From assembly GCF_010915705.1 (NCBI RefSeq), contig NZ_JAAIKE010000006.1, positions 1 to 64,000 on the forward strand: a stretch of DNA of 64,000 nucleotides, in the 5' to 3' direction. A program made the position numbers and the translations under genes. Positions within the stretch are counted from its first letter, which is position 1; each line of letters begins with the position of its first letter. This DNA is from Pseudotabrizicola algicola (lineage in GTDB: Bacteria; Pseudomonadota; Alphaproteobacteria; Rhodobacterales; Rhodobacteraceae). Of the stretch, positions 35,622 to 45,114 are shown piece after piece. The notes below the pieces were generated by a model, which saw only the letters and a program-made list of their open reading frames with translations, made no database searches and had not been told where the DNA came from.

Positions 35622-37391
35622 ATGGCGGACACACGGCTTCCCAACGACCAGACAGACGACGCGCAGGGCATCTCCTGGCGCGTGAAACTTGTTGTGGCGC
35701 TGATGATCGTGCTGGCCGTGGGGGTGGTGCTGGTCACCAACCGTTGGCTCACCGAGCGATTCTCGGAAACCACGCGCAACAGGGCCGACCTGCGGCTGGC
35801 GCTCTATTCGGGCAATATGATTTCCGAATTGCAGCGCACCTCGGTGGTGCCGCTCTTGCTGTCCACCGACCCCGCCTTTGGCGAGGCGCTGCGGCAGGGC
35901 AATTTCTCGCAGACCTCCCAGCGGCTTATCAAGGTGCAGTCCGAGATCGGGGTGGCCTCGATCATGCTGATGGACCGTGATGGCCGCGTGGTGGGCGCGA
36001 CCAACCGCAATCTCTTGGGCACGCTCTATCGCACCGAAAGTTTCTACGTCGATGCTTTGCGGGCCAAGGATACGATCTTTACTGCCGCGCGGCGCGGCAC
36101 GGCGGGGTTCGATTTCACCTATTCCCGCTCGATCATCGTGGATGGCCGCCCCGTGGGGGTGATCGCGGTCGCGGTCGACCTGATGAAATACGAACGCGCC
36201 TGGGCCGGTTTTCAGGATGCGGTGCTGGTCACCGACAGCGAAGGCACCGTCATTCTGGCCACCGAACCGCGCTGGCGCGGCCTGCCGCTGGCCGAGGCGC
36301 TGGCGGTGCGCGAGGAACGCTCGGCCATCGGGCGCGCGCTGCAGGCCACCGCCGACTGGGCGCAAAACCCGCCCGATGCCTATCTTGCCGGTCAGGCCGT
36401 GATGAAGACCGAGGCGCGGGTGCCGTTCCGTGGCTGGCGCATGGTCACCTTCACCGCCTATGATTCGGTGCGCGAGCGGGTGAATGGCGTTCTGGCGCTG
36501 GAAATCATGGGCTTTGCCATCCTGCTGGCGCTTACCTTCTATGCCCTGTCGCGCAAGGCATGGTCGCAAAGCATGAGCTTCCGGCGCGAGTCGGCGGAAC
36601 TGCGGCTGCTGAACGCCCGTCTGCAACGCGAGATTGCCGAACGCGAGAAGGTGCAGAAAGACCTTGCCGTGGCCGAACTCACGCTGGCGCAATCGTCAAA
36701 GCTGGCGGCCTTGGGTGAAATGTCGGCCGCCGTCAGCCACGAGTTGAACCAGCCGCTCGCCGCGATGAAAACCTATCTCGCCGGCGCGCGACTGTTGTTA
36801 CAGCGCCGCCGCCCCGAGGAAGCCCTGTCGTCGTTCCAGCGCATCGACGACCTGATCGAACGCATGGGCGCGATCACCCGCCAGCTCAAATCCTACGCCC
36901 GCAAGGGCGGCGAGGCGTTCGAGCCGGTGGATATGCGTCAGGCGCTCAGTTCGGCGCTGTCGATGATGGAGCCACAACTCAAGGCGCGCGTGGTCAAGAT
37001 CACGCGCACCCTGCCCCGCCAGCCGGTGATGGTGATGGCAGACCGCATCCGTCTGGAGCAGGTGATCATCAACCTGCTGCGCAACGCGCTGGATGCCACC
37101 AAGGACCGTCAAGGCCCGCAGATCGACCTGATCCTGAGCCAAGGGGATACCGCCATGCTGATGGTGCGTGACAACGGCCACGGGATCGCCGATCTGGATA
37201 ACCTTTTCGAGCCTTTCTACACCACCAAAAAGCCCGGCGAGGGTGTCGGCCTTGGTCTTGCGATCTCTTCGGGGATCGTGGGCGATCTGGGGGGCCGTCT
37301 GACCGCGCGCAATGCCGAAGGCGGCGGCGCGGTGTTTGAAATGCAATTGCCCCTGATGGGGCCGATAAAAGAGCAGGAAGCTGCGGAATGA
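35622..37391 (+). CDS. dctB: C4-dicarboxylate transport sensor histidine kinase
   Basis: The 589-residue DctB-type kinase has TM1 (about residues 22-42), a periplasmic double-Cache-like sensor, TM2 (about 295-312), a coiled coil, the phospho-acceptor H373 in SAAVSHELNQPLAAM, and an HATPase with N box VIINLLRNALDAT, G1 VRDNGHGI and G2 GEGVGLGLAISSGI. It should sense succinate, malate or fumarate and phosphorylate DctD, whose gene follows after seven bases. No dctA or dctPQM transporter is in the window. The ATG at 35622 lacks an obvious ribosome site. Confidence 0.9.
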   Translation: MADTRLPNDQTDDAQGISWRVKLVVALMIVLAVGVVLVTNRWLTERFSETTRNRADLRLALYSGNMISELQRTSVVPLLLSTDPAFGEALRQGNFSQTSQRLIKVQSEIGVASIMLMDRDGRVVGATNRNLLGTLYRTESFYVDALRAKDTIFTAARRGTAGFDFTYSRSIIVDGRPVGVIAVAVDLMKYERAWAGFQDAVLVTDSEGTVILATEPRWRGLPLAEALAVREERSAIGRALQATADWAQNPPDAYLAGQAVMKTEARVPFRGWRMVTFTAYDSVRERVNGVLALEIMGFAILLALTFYALSRKAWSQSMSFRRESAELRLLNARLQREIAEREKVQKDLAVAELTLAQSSKLAALGEMSAAVSHELNQPLAAMKTYLAGARLLLQRRRPEEALSSFQRIDDLIERMGAITRQLKSYARKGGEAFEPVDMRQALSSALSMMEPQLKARVVKITRTLPRQPVMVMADRIRLEQVIINLLRNALDATKDRQGPQIDLILSQGDTAMLMVRDNGHGIADLDNLFEPFYTTKKPGEGVGLGLAISSGIVGDLGGRLTARNAEGGGAVFEMQLPLMGPIKEQEAAE

Positions 37392-37398
37392 GGTTTTC

Positions 37399-38727
37399 AT
37401 GTCGCGCGCAATGAAGGTGGCCATCGTCGATGACGAGGCCGATATGCGTCAATCCATCAGCCAGTGGCTGGCCCTGTCGGGCTTCGATACCGAAACCTAT
37501 GCCAGTGCCGAGGATGCGCTGAAGGGCATCAGCGCCGATTTTGCGGGCGTGGTTGTCAGTGACATCAAGATGCCCGGCATGGACGGGATGGCCTTTCTCA
37601 AACGGTTGATGAGCATGGATTCCGGTCTGCCCGTCATCATGATCACCGGCCACGGCGATGTGCCGATGGCGGTCGAGGCAATGCGCGTGGGGGCCTATGA
37701 CTTTCTGGAAAAGCCGTTCAACCCCGACCGCATGACCGAACTGGCCAAGCGTGCAACGCAGGCCCGCCGCCTCACGCTCGACAACCGCGCGCTGCGGCGC
37801 GAATTGTCGGACGGCTCGGTGCTGATGAAGAAGCTCATCGGCGGCAGCCCTGTGATGGAACGGCTGCGTGAAGACATCCTCGATCTCGGGCAGGCCGACA
37901 GCCATGTGCTGATCGACGGCGAAACCGGCACCGGCAAGACGCTGGTGGCCCATGCGCTGCATGCGGTGGGGCCGCGCGCGGCCAAGAAATTCGTGACCAT
38001 CTCTTGCGCCGCATGGTCGGAAGACCAGCTTGCCGCCAAACTCTTCGGCCCCGCCGAAGATGGCAGCATCCCGCTTGTCGAGGAAGCGCGCGGCGGCACG
38101 CTCTGCCTTGAGGATGTGGAGGCGCTGAGCCAGTCGCTGCAAGCGCGTCTTCTGACGCTGATCAACGAAGGCGGCACCCCGCCGGAAACCCGTATCATCG
38201 CCATCTGCAACGAACACGCCCCCGACAAGACGCTGGAAGACGCCCTGCGCGCCGATCTTTACTATCGCCTGGGTGCCATGACGATCCTTTGCCCGCCGCT
38301 GCGGTCGCGCGGCGAGGATATCCTGACGCTGTTCACCCGCATGTCGGAACAGTTTGCCGAAGAATACGGCTGCGACGCGCCGCAGGTCACCGCGCAAGAG
38401 GCCGCGCAACTGCTGCAGGCGCCTTGGCCCGGCAATGTGCGCCAGCTGGTCAACATCGCCGAACGGGCCGTGCTGCAGAACCGGCGCGGGTCGGGGTCTA
38501 TCGCCAGCCTCCTGATGGCCGACAACGAAGCCTCCGGCCCCGCGATGACAACGGAAGGCAAGCCGCTGAAAGAATATGTCGAAAGCTTCGAGAAAATGCT
38601 GATCGACAACACCATGCGCCGCCACAAGGGTAGCATCGTCGCCGTGATGGATGAACTCTGCCTGCCGCGTCGGACGTTGAACGAGAAGATGGCGAAATAT
38701 GGCTTGCAGCGGCAGGATTACACCTGA
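37399..38727 (+). CDS. dctD: DctD-type response regulator lacking the sigma-54 GAFTGA loop
   Basis: The 442-residue protein has a receiver domain (acidic DDE near residue 11, phospho-Asp D55 in VVVSDIKMPG, K105 region), an AAA+ domain with Walker A GETGTGKT (174-181), and a Fis-type helix-turn-helix end (MDELCLPRRTLNEKMAKYGL). Where NtrC-family proteins carry GAFTGA, this one reads LFGPAEDGSIPLVEEARGG, so the sigma-54 contact loop is missing. Walker B is GGTLCLEDVE instead of GGTLFLDEI, with the acidic pair swapped. It therefore probably does not activate sigma-54 promoters; GAFTGA-less NtrC of Rhodobacter is the nearest precedent. It is co-transcribed with dctB. Confidence 0.88.
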   Translation: MSRAMKVAIVDDEADMRQSISQWLALSGFDTETYASAEDALKGISADFAGVVVSDIKMPGMDGMAFLKRLMSMDSGLPVIMITGHGDVPMAVEAMRVGAYDFLEKPFNPDRMTELAKRATQARRLTLDNRALRRELSDGSVLMKKLIGGSPVMERLREDILDLGQADSHVLIDGETGTGKTLVAHALHAVGPRAAKKFVTISCAAWSEDQLAAKLFGPAEDGSIPLVEEARGGTLCLEDVEALSQSLQARLLTLINEGGTPPETRIIAICNEHAPDKTLEDALRADLYYRLGAMTILCPPLRSRGEDILTLFTRMSEQFAEEYGCDAPQVTAQEAAQLLQAPWPGNVRQLVNIAERAVLQNRRGSGSIASLLMADNEASGPAMTTEGKPLKEYVESFEKMLIDNTMRRHKGSIVAVMDELCLPRRTLNEKMAKYGLQRQDYT

Positions 38728-38793
38728 ACCTGTCGCATTGCTGTTACCGGCGCGGGAGTAATCACGGCGGAACCATCCTGAAAGGTGCCCTCC

Positions 38794-39699
38794 GTGACGA
38801 CCCCCGCGCAAGACTGGCTGGAAGCCGAACTCGCCGACACTTTTGACGAGGATTTCGAGCTGGAGTTGGAAGATGCCCAGCTTTCGCTCGAAATCGCGCG
38901 GATCTACAAGCAGAAGCACCCCGATACGATTGACCGGCACCGCTATTTCCATGCGCTGATCCGCATGCAGTCAGAGCTGATCAAGCTGCAGGATTGGGTC
39001 CAGTATCACAAGAAGAAGATCGTGGTGATCTTTGAAGGCCGCGACAGCGCCGGCAAGGGGGGCGTCATCAAGCGCCTGACCCAGCGGCTGAACCCGCGCG
39101 TGGTGCGCACCGTCGCCCTGCCCGCCCCGTCCGACCGCGAAAAGACGCAGTGGTACTTTCAACGCTATGTGCCGCACCTGCCCGCAGGCGGCGAAATCGT
39201 CCTGTTTGACCGCAGCTGGTATAACCGCGCCGGTGTCGAGCGGGTGATGGGCTTTGCCAGCGAAGACGAAGTCGAACAGTTCTTTCACGATGTGCCGGAA
39301 TTTGAACGCATGCTGGTGCGCTCCGGGATCACCGTCATCAAATACTGGTTCTCCATCACCGATGAGGAACAGCAGATGCGCTTCCTCATGCGCATCCATG
39401 ATCCGATGAAGCAATGGAAGCTGTCGCCAATGGACCTGCAAAGCCGGGTGCGGTGGGAGCACTATACCAAGGCGAAAGAGGAAATGATGGCCCGTACCAA
39501 CATTCCCGAAGCGCCGTGGTATATCGTGGAAGGCAATGACAAGAAGCGCGCGCGGCTGAACTGCATCGCCCATCTGCTCAGCCTCATCCCCTATGAGCCT
39601 GTCCCGCATGACGAGGTTCACCTGCCCGAACGCGTGTTCAACCCCGATTACGAACGCGCCGTGCTGCCGCCAGAACTCTACGTTCCCGCCCGCTACTGA
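38794..39699 (+). CDS. ppk2: Polyphosphate kinase 2
   Basis: PPK2 transfers phosphate between polyphosphate and nucleotides, commonly making GTP or ATP. The 301-residue single-domain protein has Walker A FEGRDSAGKGGVIK, the lid region RVVRTVALPAPSDREKTQWYFQRYV, and Walker B VLFDRSWYNRAGVERVMGF. This is the one-domain class I layout. A GTG at 38794 with GAAAGG eight bases upstream is the best start; the GTG at 38785 is too near that site. No ppk1 or ppx lies nearby. The long rne leader follows. Confidence 0.93.
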   Translation: MTTPAQDWLEAELADTFDEDFELELEDAQLSLEIARIYKQKHPDTIDRHRYFHALIRMQSELIKLQDWVQYHKKKIVVIFEGRDSAGKGGVIKRLTQRLNPRVVRTVALPAPSDREKTQWYFQRYVPHLPAGGEIVLFDRSWYNRAGVERVMGFASEDEVEQFFHDVPEFERMLVRSGITVIKYWFSITDEEQQMRFLMRIHDPMKQWKLSPMDLQSRVRWEHYTKAKEEMMARTNIPEAPWYIVEGNDKKRARLNCIAHLLSLIPYEPVPHDEVHLPERVFNPDYERAVLPPELYVPARY

Positions 39700-40122
39700 C
39701 CGGATTCGGCCGCGCCACGAGGGCAGCGGGTCGGTGTCGTGCACAAATTGCCCATTGCCCTTGCGCGCGCTTTGCCGCTAGGGTTGGCGAGCATGGGCAG
39801 TCCCATGTTCAGAATTCTCTGCAAGCCATGGCCGATGCGATGAAACGCGACGCGCGGGCAAGCAGCCGGATCGGCCGCAAGGCTGTTGTCATTGCCCGTA
39901 AGTCGTTGGACAACCGGGCTTTTTGAAGGTGGGGGGCTTTGCCCCTCAGACGTGAACCGCGATGACGCGCGCGACAAAGACGATGAACGGCGTGGGGTGC
40001 CCAATGGGCATTCTGCCGTCACGCCTGACGCGCGAGCCCGCCCGAACAAGACGCCGCAACCCGTATCAATGCCCCTCCGGTCCGCCAGAGGGGTTGATGC
40101 GTTTGAGGCGCAATGGAATGAT
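39700..40122 (+). promoter_or_regulatory. Long rne leader with hairpin next to the ribosome site
   Basis: 423 bases without a convincing gene precede rne. At 40065-40098 ATCAA-tg-CCCCTC pairs with GAGGGG-TTGAT across a ten-base loop, ending 24 bases before the chosen start. GGGGC-TTT-GCCCC lies near 39933-39948, and TGCCC-AAT-GGGCA at 40001-40013. In E. coli the rne 5' leader folds to mediate RNase E autoregulation; an analogous role here is inference. An open frame runs through the leader but has no start signals. Confidence 0.4.
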
Positions 40123-42894
40123 ATGGCTAAGAAAATGCTTATTGATGCCACCCACGCCGAGGAAACTCGGGTTGTGGTGGTCGACGGAAACAAGGTCGAG
40201 GAATTCGACTTTGAAACCGTCAACAAACGCCAGCTTGCTGGCAACATCTACCTTGCCAAGATAACGCGGGTCGAACCCTCGCTTCAGGCAGCCTTTGTCG
40301 ATTACGGCGGCAACCGGCACGGATTTCTGGCCTTTGCCGAAATCCACCCCGATTACTACCAGATCCCGGTGGCAGACCGAAAAGCGCTGATCGAAGAAGA
40401 ACGCGCCTTTGCCCGTGCCGAGGAAGAGGAAGAAAACCGCCGCTCGCGCCGCCGCGCGCCGCGCCCCAAGCCGGCCGCCGAAGAGGCCAAGGCGCAGGAT
40501 GCCGTGACCTCGGGTCCGGCGGGCATGGATGTGGTCGATCTGGACGAAGATCACGATGGCGAAACGGCAGAGGCACCCGCCACCGCCGCCACGCAAGACC
40601 ACGCGGACCACGGCCACGACCATGCGGCAGATCACGGCGCGGAAAACGGCGCCGAGAACGGCAATGGCGAGACGCCCTACCGCGCGATGGACCACGCCTC
40701 GGACACCGACGATGAAATCGAATCCATCGCCGAAGAGGACGTGGCCGAAGAAATCAGCGCCCCGCGCAAACCCCGTGCGCGGCGCTACAAGATTCAGGAA
40801 GTCATCAAGGTCCGCCAGATCATGCTGGTGCAGGTGGTCAAGGAAGAACGCGGCAACAAGGGTGCCGCGCTGACCACCTATCTGTCGCTTGCAGGCCGTT
40901 ACTGCGTGCTGATGCCCAACACCGCGCGCGGGGGTGGGATCAGCCGCAAGATCACCAATGCCGCAGACCGCAAGAAGCTCAAGGAAATCGCCGGCGAGAT
41001 CGAAGTACCGGAAGGCGCAGGCCTCATCATCCGCACCGCAGGCGCCAAGCGCACCAAGGCGGAAATCAAGCGCGATTACGAATACCTGATGCGGCTGTGG
41101 GAACAGATCCGGGAACTTACGCTCAAATCCATCGCCCCTGCCCCGATCTATGAAGAGGGCAACCTCATCAAGCGCTCGATCCGCGATCTCTATAACCGCG
41201 AGATCGACGAGGTTCTGGTCGAAGGCGAAGACGGGTTCCGCACCGCCAAAGACTTCATGCGCATGATCATGCCCAGCCACGCCAAGGCGGTGCAGCGCTA
41301 CACCGACCCGACGCCGCTGTTTGCGCGCTATCAGGTCGAGGGCTATCTGGCCGGCATGTTCAACCCCGTGGTCCAGCTCAAATCGGGCGGCTACATCGTC
41401 ATCGGCATCACCGAGGCGCTGGTGGCCATCGACGTGAACTCGGGCCGTGCCACCAAGGAAGGCTCCATCGAGGAGACCGCGCTGAAAACCAACCTGGAGG
41501 CCGCCGAAGAGGTGGCACGCCAGTTGCGCCTGCGTGACCTTGCGGGCCTGATCGTGATCGACTTCATCGACATGGAAGAGCGTCGCAACAACGCCGCCGT
41601 CGAGAAGCGCCTGAAAGACAAGCTGAAAACCGACCGCGCCCGCATTCAGGTCGGCCGCATCTCGGGCTTCGGCCTGATGGAGATGAGCCGTCAGCGCCTG
41701 CGCCCCGGCATGCTCGAATCCACCACCCAGCCCTGCCCGCATTGCCACGGCACCGGACTGATCCGGTCGGATGATTCGATGGCCCTGCAAGTGCTGCGCG
41801 CGCTGGAAGAGGAAGGCACGCGCAAACGCTCCAAAGAGGTGCTGCTGCGCGCGCCCATCGGCATCATCAACTATCTGATCAACCAGAAGCGTGAGCATAT
41901 CGCGCTGATCGAGGCCCGGTATGGCATGGCGGTGCGGCTCGAAGCCGATCCGTCGATGATCAGCCCCGATTACACCATCGAAAAGTTCAAGACCGCGCTG
42001 CGCGTGGTGCCGGAACCGGGTTCGGTGATTTCGGGCAACTCCAGCCTGATGGGCGCACCTGTCGCCGAGGAAGAGGACGAGGATCTGCCGATCGAAGCCG
42101 AAGCCGAGGACGAGGCCGAGACGGAAGAACCCGCCGAAGCCGAGGCCAAGGCAGAAGGGACCGAACCGCGCCAATCGGACGGCAACGGCAAGAAAAAGCG
42201 CCGCCGCCGCCGCCGCCGCAAGGGCGCTGGCGCGAATGGAACCGACGCCGAGGGCAATGCCACGTCGGATGATGCCGATGGTGATGAGGGTGACGAGGTC
42301 GATGGCGCCGAGGCTGCCACTGATGCGGTGGTCGCCGAAGGTGCAGCACCAGAGGTGCCCGCAGCAGAGGCCGGTGCAGAGGCCCCCGCGGCAGAGCCCG
42401 AAGCGCCGAAAAAGCGCAGCCGCTCGCGCAAGCCGAAGGCGGCCCCCTCCGAGGCCGTGACCGAAGCCGCCGCGACGCCCGAGGCCGAACCGGCACCGGA
42501 AGGCGCGTCAGCGCCGGAACCAGAGGCTACCGAAGCCCCGAAGAAGCGCAGCCGGTCCCGCAAGCCCAAGGCAAAAGAGGCTGAAGCCGCGCCAGAAGCC
42601 ATCGCCGAAGCCGTTCCGGCGGCAGCATCGGCCCCGGTGACAGAGGCAGCGCCCGAAGCCGGCTCTGCCGGACCTGTGGCCGAGGCTCCTGCGGCCGAAC
42701 CTCCGGCGGCAGCGCCGGAAGCTGCGTCGCAGGTCGAGGCCACTCCGGCCCTGCAACCCGCGCCCGGCGACGAAGCGGCGGCGGCACAAACCGGATTGCA
42801 GGTTGATCCCGGCCTCGCCTCCGCGCCAGAACCGGAAGCCGACGACACCCCCGCCAAGCCCAAGCGCAAGGGCTGGTGGTCGCTGGGTCGCTGA
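40123..42894 (+). CDS. rne: Ribonuclease E
   Basis: RNase E is the main endoribonuclease and degradosome scaffold. The 923-residue protein has the S1 domain (residues 36-100 and 220-260) split by an acidic, His/Asp-rich insert (about 100-218, with DHADHGHDHAADHG), the 5'-sensor and RNase H-like parts, catalytic aspartates in VAIDVNSGRATKEGS and IVIDFIDMEERRN, and the zinc-link cysteines CPHCHGTG. From about residue 644 the tail is disordered: acidic blocks, an arginine run (KKKRRRRRRRKG) and two copies of PKKRSRSRKPKA. The ATG at 40123 is preferred; 40135 is possible. Confidence 0.95.
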   Translation: MAKKMLIDATHAEETRVVVVDGNKVEEFDFETVNKRQLAGNIYLAKITRVEPSLQAAFVDYGGNRHGFLAFAEIHPDYYQIPVADRKALIEEERAFARAEEEEENRRSRRRAPRPKPAAEEAKAQDAVTSGPAGMDVVDLDEDHDGETAEAPATAATQDHADHGHDHAADHGAENGAENGNGETPYRAMDHASDTDDEIESIAEEDVAEEISAPRKPRARRYKIQEVIKVRQIMLVQVVKEERGNKGAALTTYLSLAGRYCVLMPNTARGGGISRKITNAADRKKLKEIAGEIEVPEGAGLIIRTAGAKRTKAEIKRDYEYLMRLWEQIRELTLKSIAPAPIYEEGNLIKRSIRDLYNREIDEVLVEGEDGFRTAKDFMRMIMPSHAKAVQRYTDPTPLFARYQVEGYLAGMFNPVVQLKSGGYIVIGITEALVAIDVNSGRATKEGSIEETALKTNLEAAEEVARQLRLRDLAGLIVIDFIDMEERRNNAAVEKRLKDKLKTDRARIQVGRISGFGLMEMSRQRLRPGMLESTTQPCPHCHGTGLIRSDDSMALQVLRALEEEGTRKRSKEVLLRAPIGIINYLINQKREHIALIEARYGMAVRLEADPSMISPDYTIEKFKTALRVVPEPGSVISGNSSLMGAPVAEEEDEDLPIEAEAEDEAETEEPAEAEAKAEGTEPRQSDGNGKKKRRRRRRRKGAGANGTDAEGNATSDDADGDEGDEVDGAEAATDAVVAEGAAPEVPAAEAGAEAPAAEPEAPKKRSRSRKPKAAPSEAVTEAAATPEAEPAPEGASAPEPEATEAPKKRSRSRKPKAKEAEAAPEAIAEAVPAAASAPVTEAAPEAGSAGPVAEAPAAEPPAAAPEAASQVEATPALQPAPGDEAAAAQTGLQVDPGLASAPEPEADDTPAKPKRKGWWSLGR

Positions 42895-42910
42895 CCTTTG
42901 CACATTCTGA

Positions 42911-42940
42911 CGGGGGCGGCAGAACCATCTGCCGCCCCCG
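42911..42940 (+). terminator. Hairpin terminator after rne
   Basis: A perfect 12-bp stem CGGGGGCGGCAG / CTGCCGCCCCCG with a six-base AACCAT loop, 16 bases after the rne stop. Only CTGCTTT follows, so the U-tract is weak, but the stem is very stable. Confidence 0.7.
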
Positions 42941-43063
42941 CTGCTTTGACGCGAACGTCCGCCTTTGTCCGATATTTCACTCACACCACGCCGATGTGAC
43001 ACCCCGCCCCCGTGACGCGCGCGGCGCGTCAAGCTATCACTGCCCCAAAGGGGACACGCGGCC

Positions 43064-43822
43064 ATGTTCGGAATAGACCTGATCGACGCAGCCTTGCTGC
43101 CCGCCATGCTGATTGCACTGGCAGCGGGGGTGCTTTCGTTCCTCTCGCCTTGTGTGCTTCCCATCGTGCCGCCCTATCTGGCCTATATGGGCGGCATCTC
43201 GATGGGCGACATGCGCGACAATGCCACCGCGCGCCGCAGGGTGATCCTGCCCGCGCTGTTCTTCGTGATGGGGCTGTCGACCGTCTTCCTGCTGCTGGGG
43301 TTCACCGCCTCGGTCTTCGGCGCGTTCTTCCTGCAAAATCAGGTGCTTTTCGCGCGCATCTCGGGTGTGGTGGTTATTGTCTTCGGCCTGCATTTCCTTG
43401 GCCTGTTCCGCATCCCGATCCTTGACCGGGAGGCGCGGCTCGATGCGGGCGATCGCGGCGGCACCGCCCTTGGGGCCTATGTGCTGGGCCTCGCCTTCGC
43501 CTTCGGCTGGACCCCCTGCATCGGCCCGCAACTGGGCGCCATCCTGTCGCTTGCGGCGCAGGAAGGCTCTGTGCAGCGCGGCACCATGCTGCTTGCGGTC
43601 TATGCGCTTGGCCTCGGCCTACCCTTCCTGCTGGCCGCCCTCTTTGTCGAACGCTCGCTCGGCGTGATGCAGCGGCTCAAACCCCACATGAAGACCATCG
43701 AGCGCGTGATGGGGGTTCTCTTGCTTGTGGTCGGGCTGGCGCTGGTCACCGGGGCCTTCACCGATTTCAGCTGGTGGCTTCTGGAAACCTTCGACCGTTT
43801 GGGCATCCCGCTGCTGGGCTGA
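43064..43822 (+). CDS. ccdA: Cytochrome c biogenesis protein CcdA (thiol-disulfide transporter)
   Basis: CcdA carries electrons across the inner membrane to reduce apocytochrome c and other periplasmic thiols. The 252-residue protein is strongly hydrophobic with six predicted helices, and the two redox cysteines sit in FLSPCVLPIVPPYLAYMGG and FGWTPCIGPQLGAIL. The length is typical of minimal CcdA without extra domains. Its partner thioredoxin-like proteins are not in the window. Confidence 0.93.
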   Translation: MFGIDLIDAALLPAMLIALAAGVLSFLSPCVLPIVPPYLAYMGGISMGDMRDNATARRRVILPALFFVMGLSTVFLLLGFTASVFGAFFLQNQVLFARISGVVVIVFGLHFLGLFRIPILDREARLDAGDRGGTALGAYVLGLAFAFGWTPCIGPQLGAILSLAAQEGSVQRGTMLLAVYALGLGLPFLLAALFVERSLGVMQRLKPHMKTIERVMGVLLLVVGLALVTGAFTDFSWWLLETFDRLGIPLLG

Positions 43823-43881
43823 CAGCTTTCCCCTTATTTCTGCCCGAAATGCCGCCTAGACTGCGCAGGCAGGAGGGGCGG

Positions 43882-45114
43882 ATGGCCAAGATAGACCCGA
43901 TCACGACCGACACGGCAGCACAAGGCACACGGCCTTTCCGCCGCCGCGTGTTCTATATTCCGGGCTACGATCCCATCCATCCGCGCCGCTACCGCGAACT
44001 CTACCGCCGCGAGGCCGCCGAACAGGCCGCGATTTCGGGCTATCAAATCACCCTGCAGCCCAAGCAAACCAAGGGCCCCTATGGCTGGCGTGCCGAGGGT
44101 GTGATCGGGGGCGCGCGGGCCGAGGCCGATGTTCAGGTGCTGGTCTGGTCCGACATCGTGCGCGACAGCATGTCAAACACCATTCCCGCCACCTATGCCC
44201 AGCTTGTGCGCACGGCATGGGCCTATATCGGCTCGGGCGCGCTGTTCCGGCTGATGCGTCTGCGCAAGGGGCCGGTGATTGCCGCGCTTTATCCCATCGT
44301 GTTCCTGCTGGCGCAACTTGCCCTTGCCTGCGCCATCGGCTGGGGCTTCGGCACGCTGCTGGCGCAGTCTGTCCACCCCGCGCTGCTCGCAGCCGGTGTG
44401 CTTCCGGTGCCGTTCATCCTGCGCTGGTTCAAGGCGCATGATAACAAGGTCTTCGCCTATTACCTGATGCATGATTACGCCTTCTCCGCCCGCTGGAACG
44501 GGGCCAACCCGCCCGCGCTTGAAACGCGGATGGCCGAGTTTGCCGCCACGATCCGCGCGGCACTCGAGCCTGACTGTGACGAGGTGCTGGTGGTCGGCCA
44601 TTCTTCGGGCGCACATCTGGGCGTGTCGATCCTGTCCGACCTCTTGCGCACCGGCCTGCCCGCCGGCCACCCGCCGCTGGCCTTCCTGTCCCTGGGCCAA
44701 GTGGTGCCCATGGTCAGTTTCCTGCCCGGAGCCACCCGCCTGCGCGCCGATCTGGCCTTCCTGTCCACCCGTGACGACATCACATGGGTCGATGTAACCG
44801 CTCCCGGCGATGGCTGCGCCTTTGCGCTTTGCGATCCGGTGGCGGTGACGGGCGTTGCGCCAGAGGGGCAGCGCTGGCCGCTGGTGATCTCGGCCGCCTT
44901 CACGCAAACCCTGTCGCCCGCACGCTGGAAGGCTCTGCGCTGGCGCTTTTTCCGGCTGCATTTCCAGTATCTCTGCGCCTTTGACCGCCCCGGCGATTAC
45001 GATTATTTCCAGATCACCGCAGGGCCAAAGACCCTTGCGACCCGCTATGCCAACCGCGCCCCGTCCAAAAGCCGCATCACCCGTGCGGTCAACCGCTTTA
45101 GACACACGGCATGA
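43882..45114 (+). CDS. Membrane-associated alpha/beta-hydrolase-like protein
   Basis: The 410-residue protein has VFYIPGYDPIHPRRYREL near the N-terminus, two hydrophobic helices (about 131-160 and 163-181), and a nucleophile elbow VVGHSSGAHLG with S241. The elbow, the strand before it (DEVLVV) and the GYDP oxyanion-like loop suggest an esterase or thioesterase fold interrupted by a membrane hairpin. The substrate is unknown. AGGAGG before the ATG at 43882 is a strong ribosome site. The stop overlaps the P450 start (ATGA), so the two work together or share expression. Confidence 0.7.
   Translation: MAKIDPITTDTAAQGTRPFRRRVFYIPGYDPIHPRRYRELYRREAAEQAAISGYQITLQPKQTKGPYGWRAEGVIGGARAEADVQVLVWSDIVRDSMSNTIPATYAQLVRTAWAYIGSGALFRLMRLRKGPVIAALYPIVFLLAQLALACAIGWGFGTLLAQSVHPALLAAGVLPVPFILRWFKAHDNKVFAYYLMHDYAFSARWNGANPPALETRMAEFAATIRAALEPDCDEVLVVGHSSGAHLGVSILSDLLRTGLPAGHPPLAFLSLGQVVPMVSFLPGATRLRADLAFLSTRDDITWVDVTAPGDGCAFALCDPVAVTGVAPEGQRWPLVISAAFTQTLSPARWKALRWRFFRLHFQYLCAFDRPGDYDYFQITAGPKTLATRYANRAPSKSRITRAVNRFRHTA

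Noticed and set aside
40066-42174. 702-codon frame antisense to rne
   Set aside because: Mirror of the RNase E catalytic region, no independent coding evidence.
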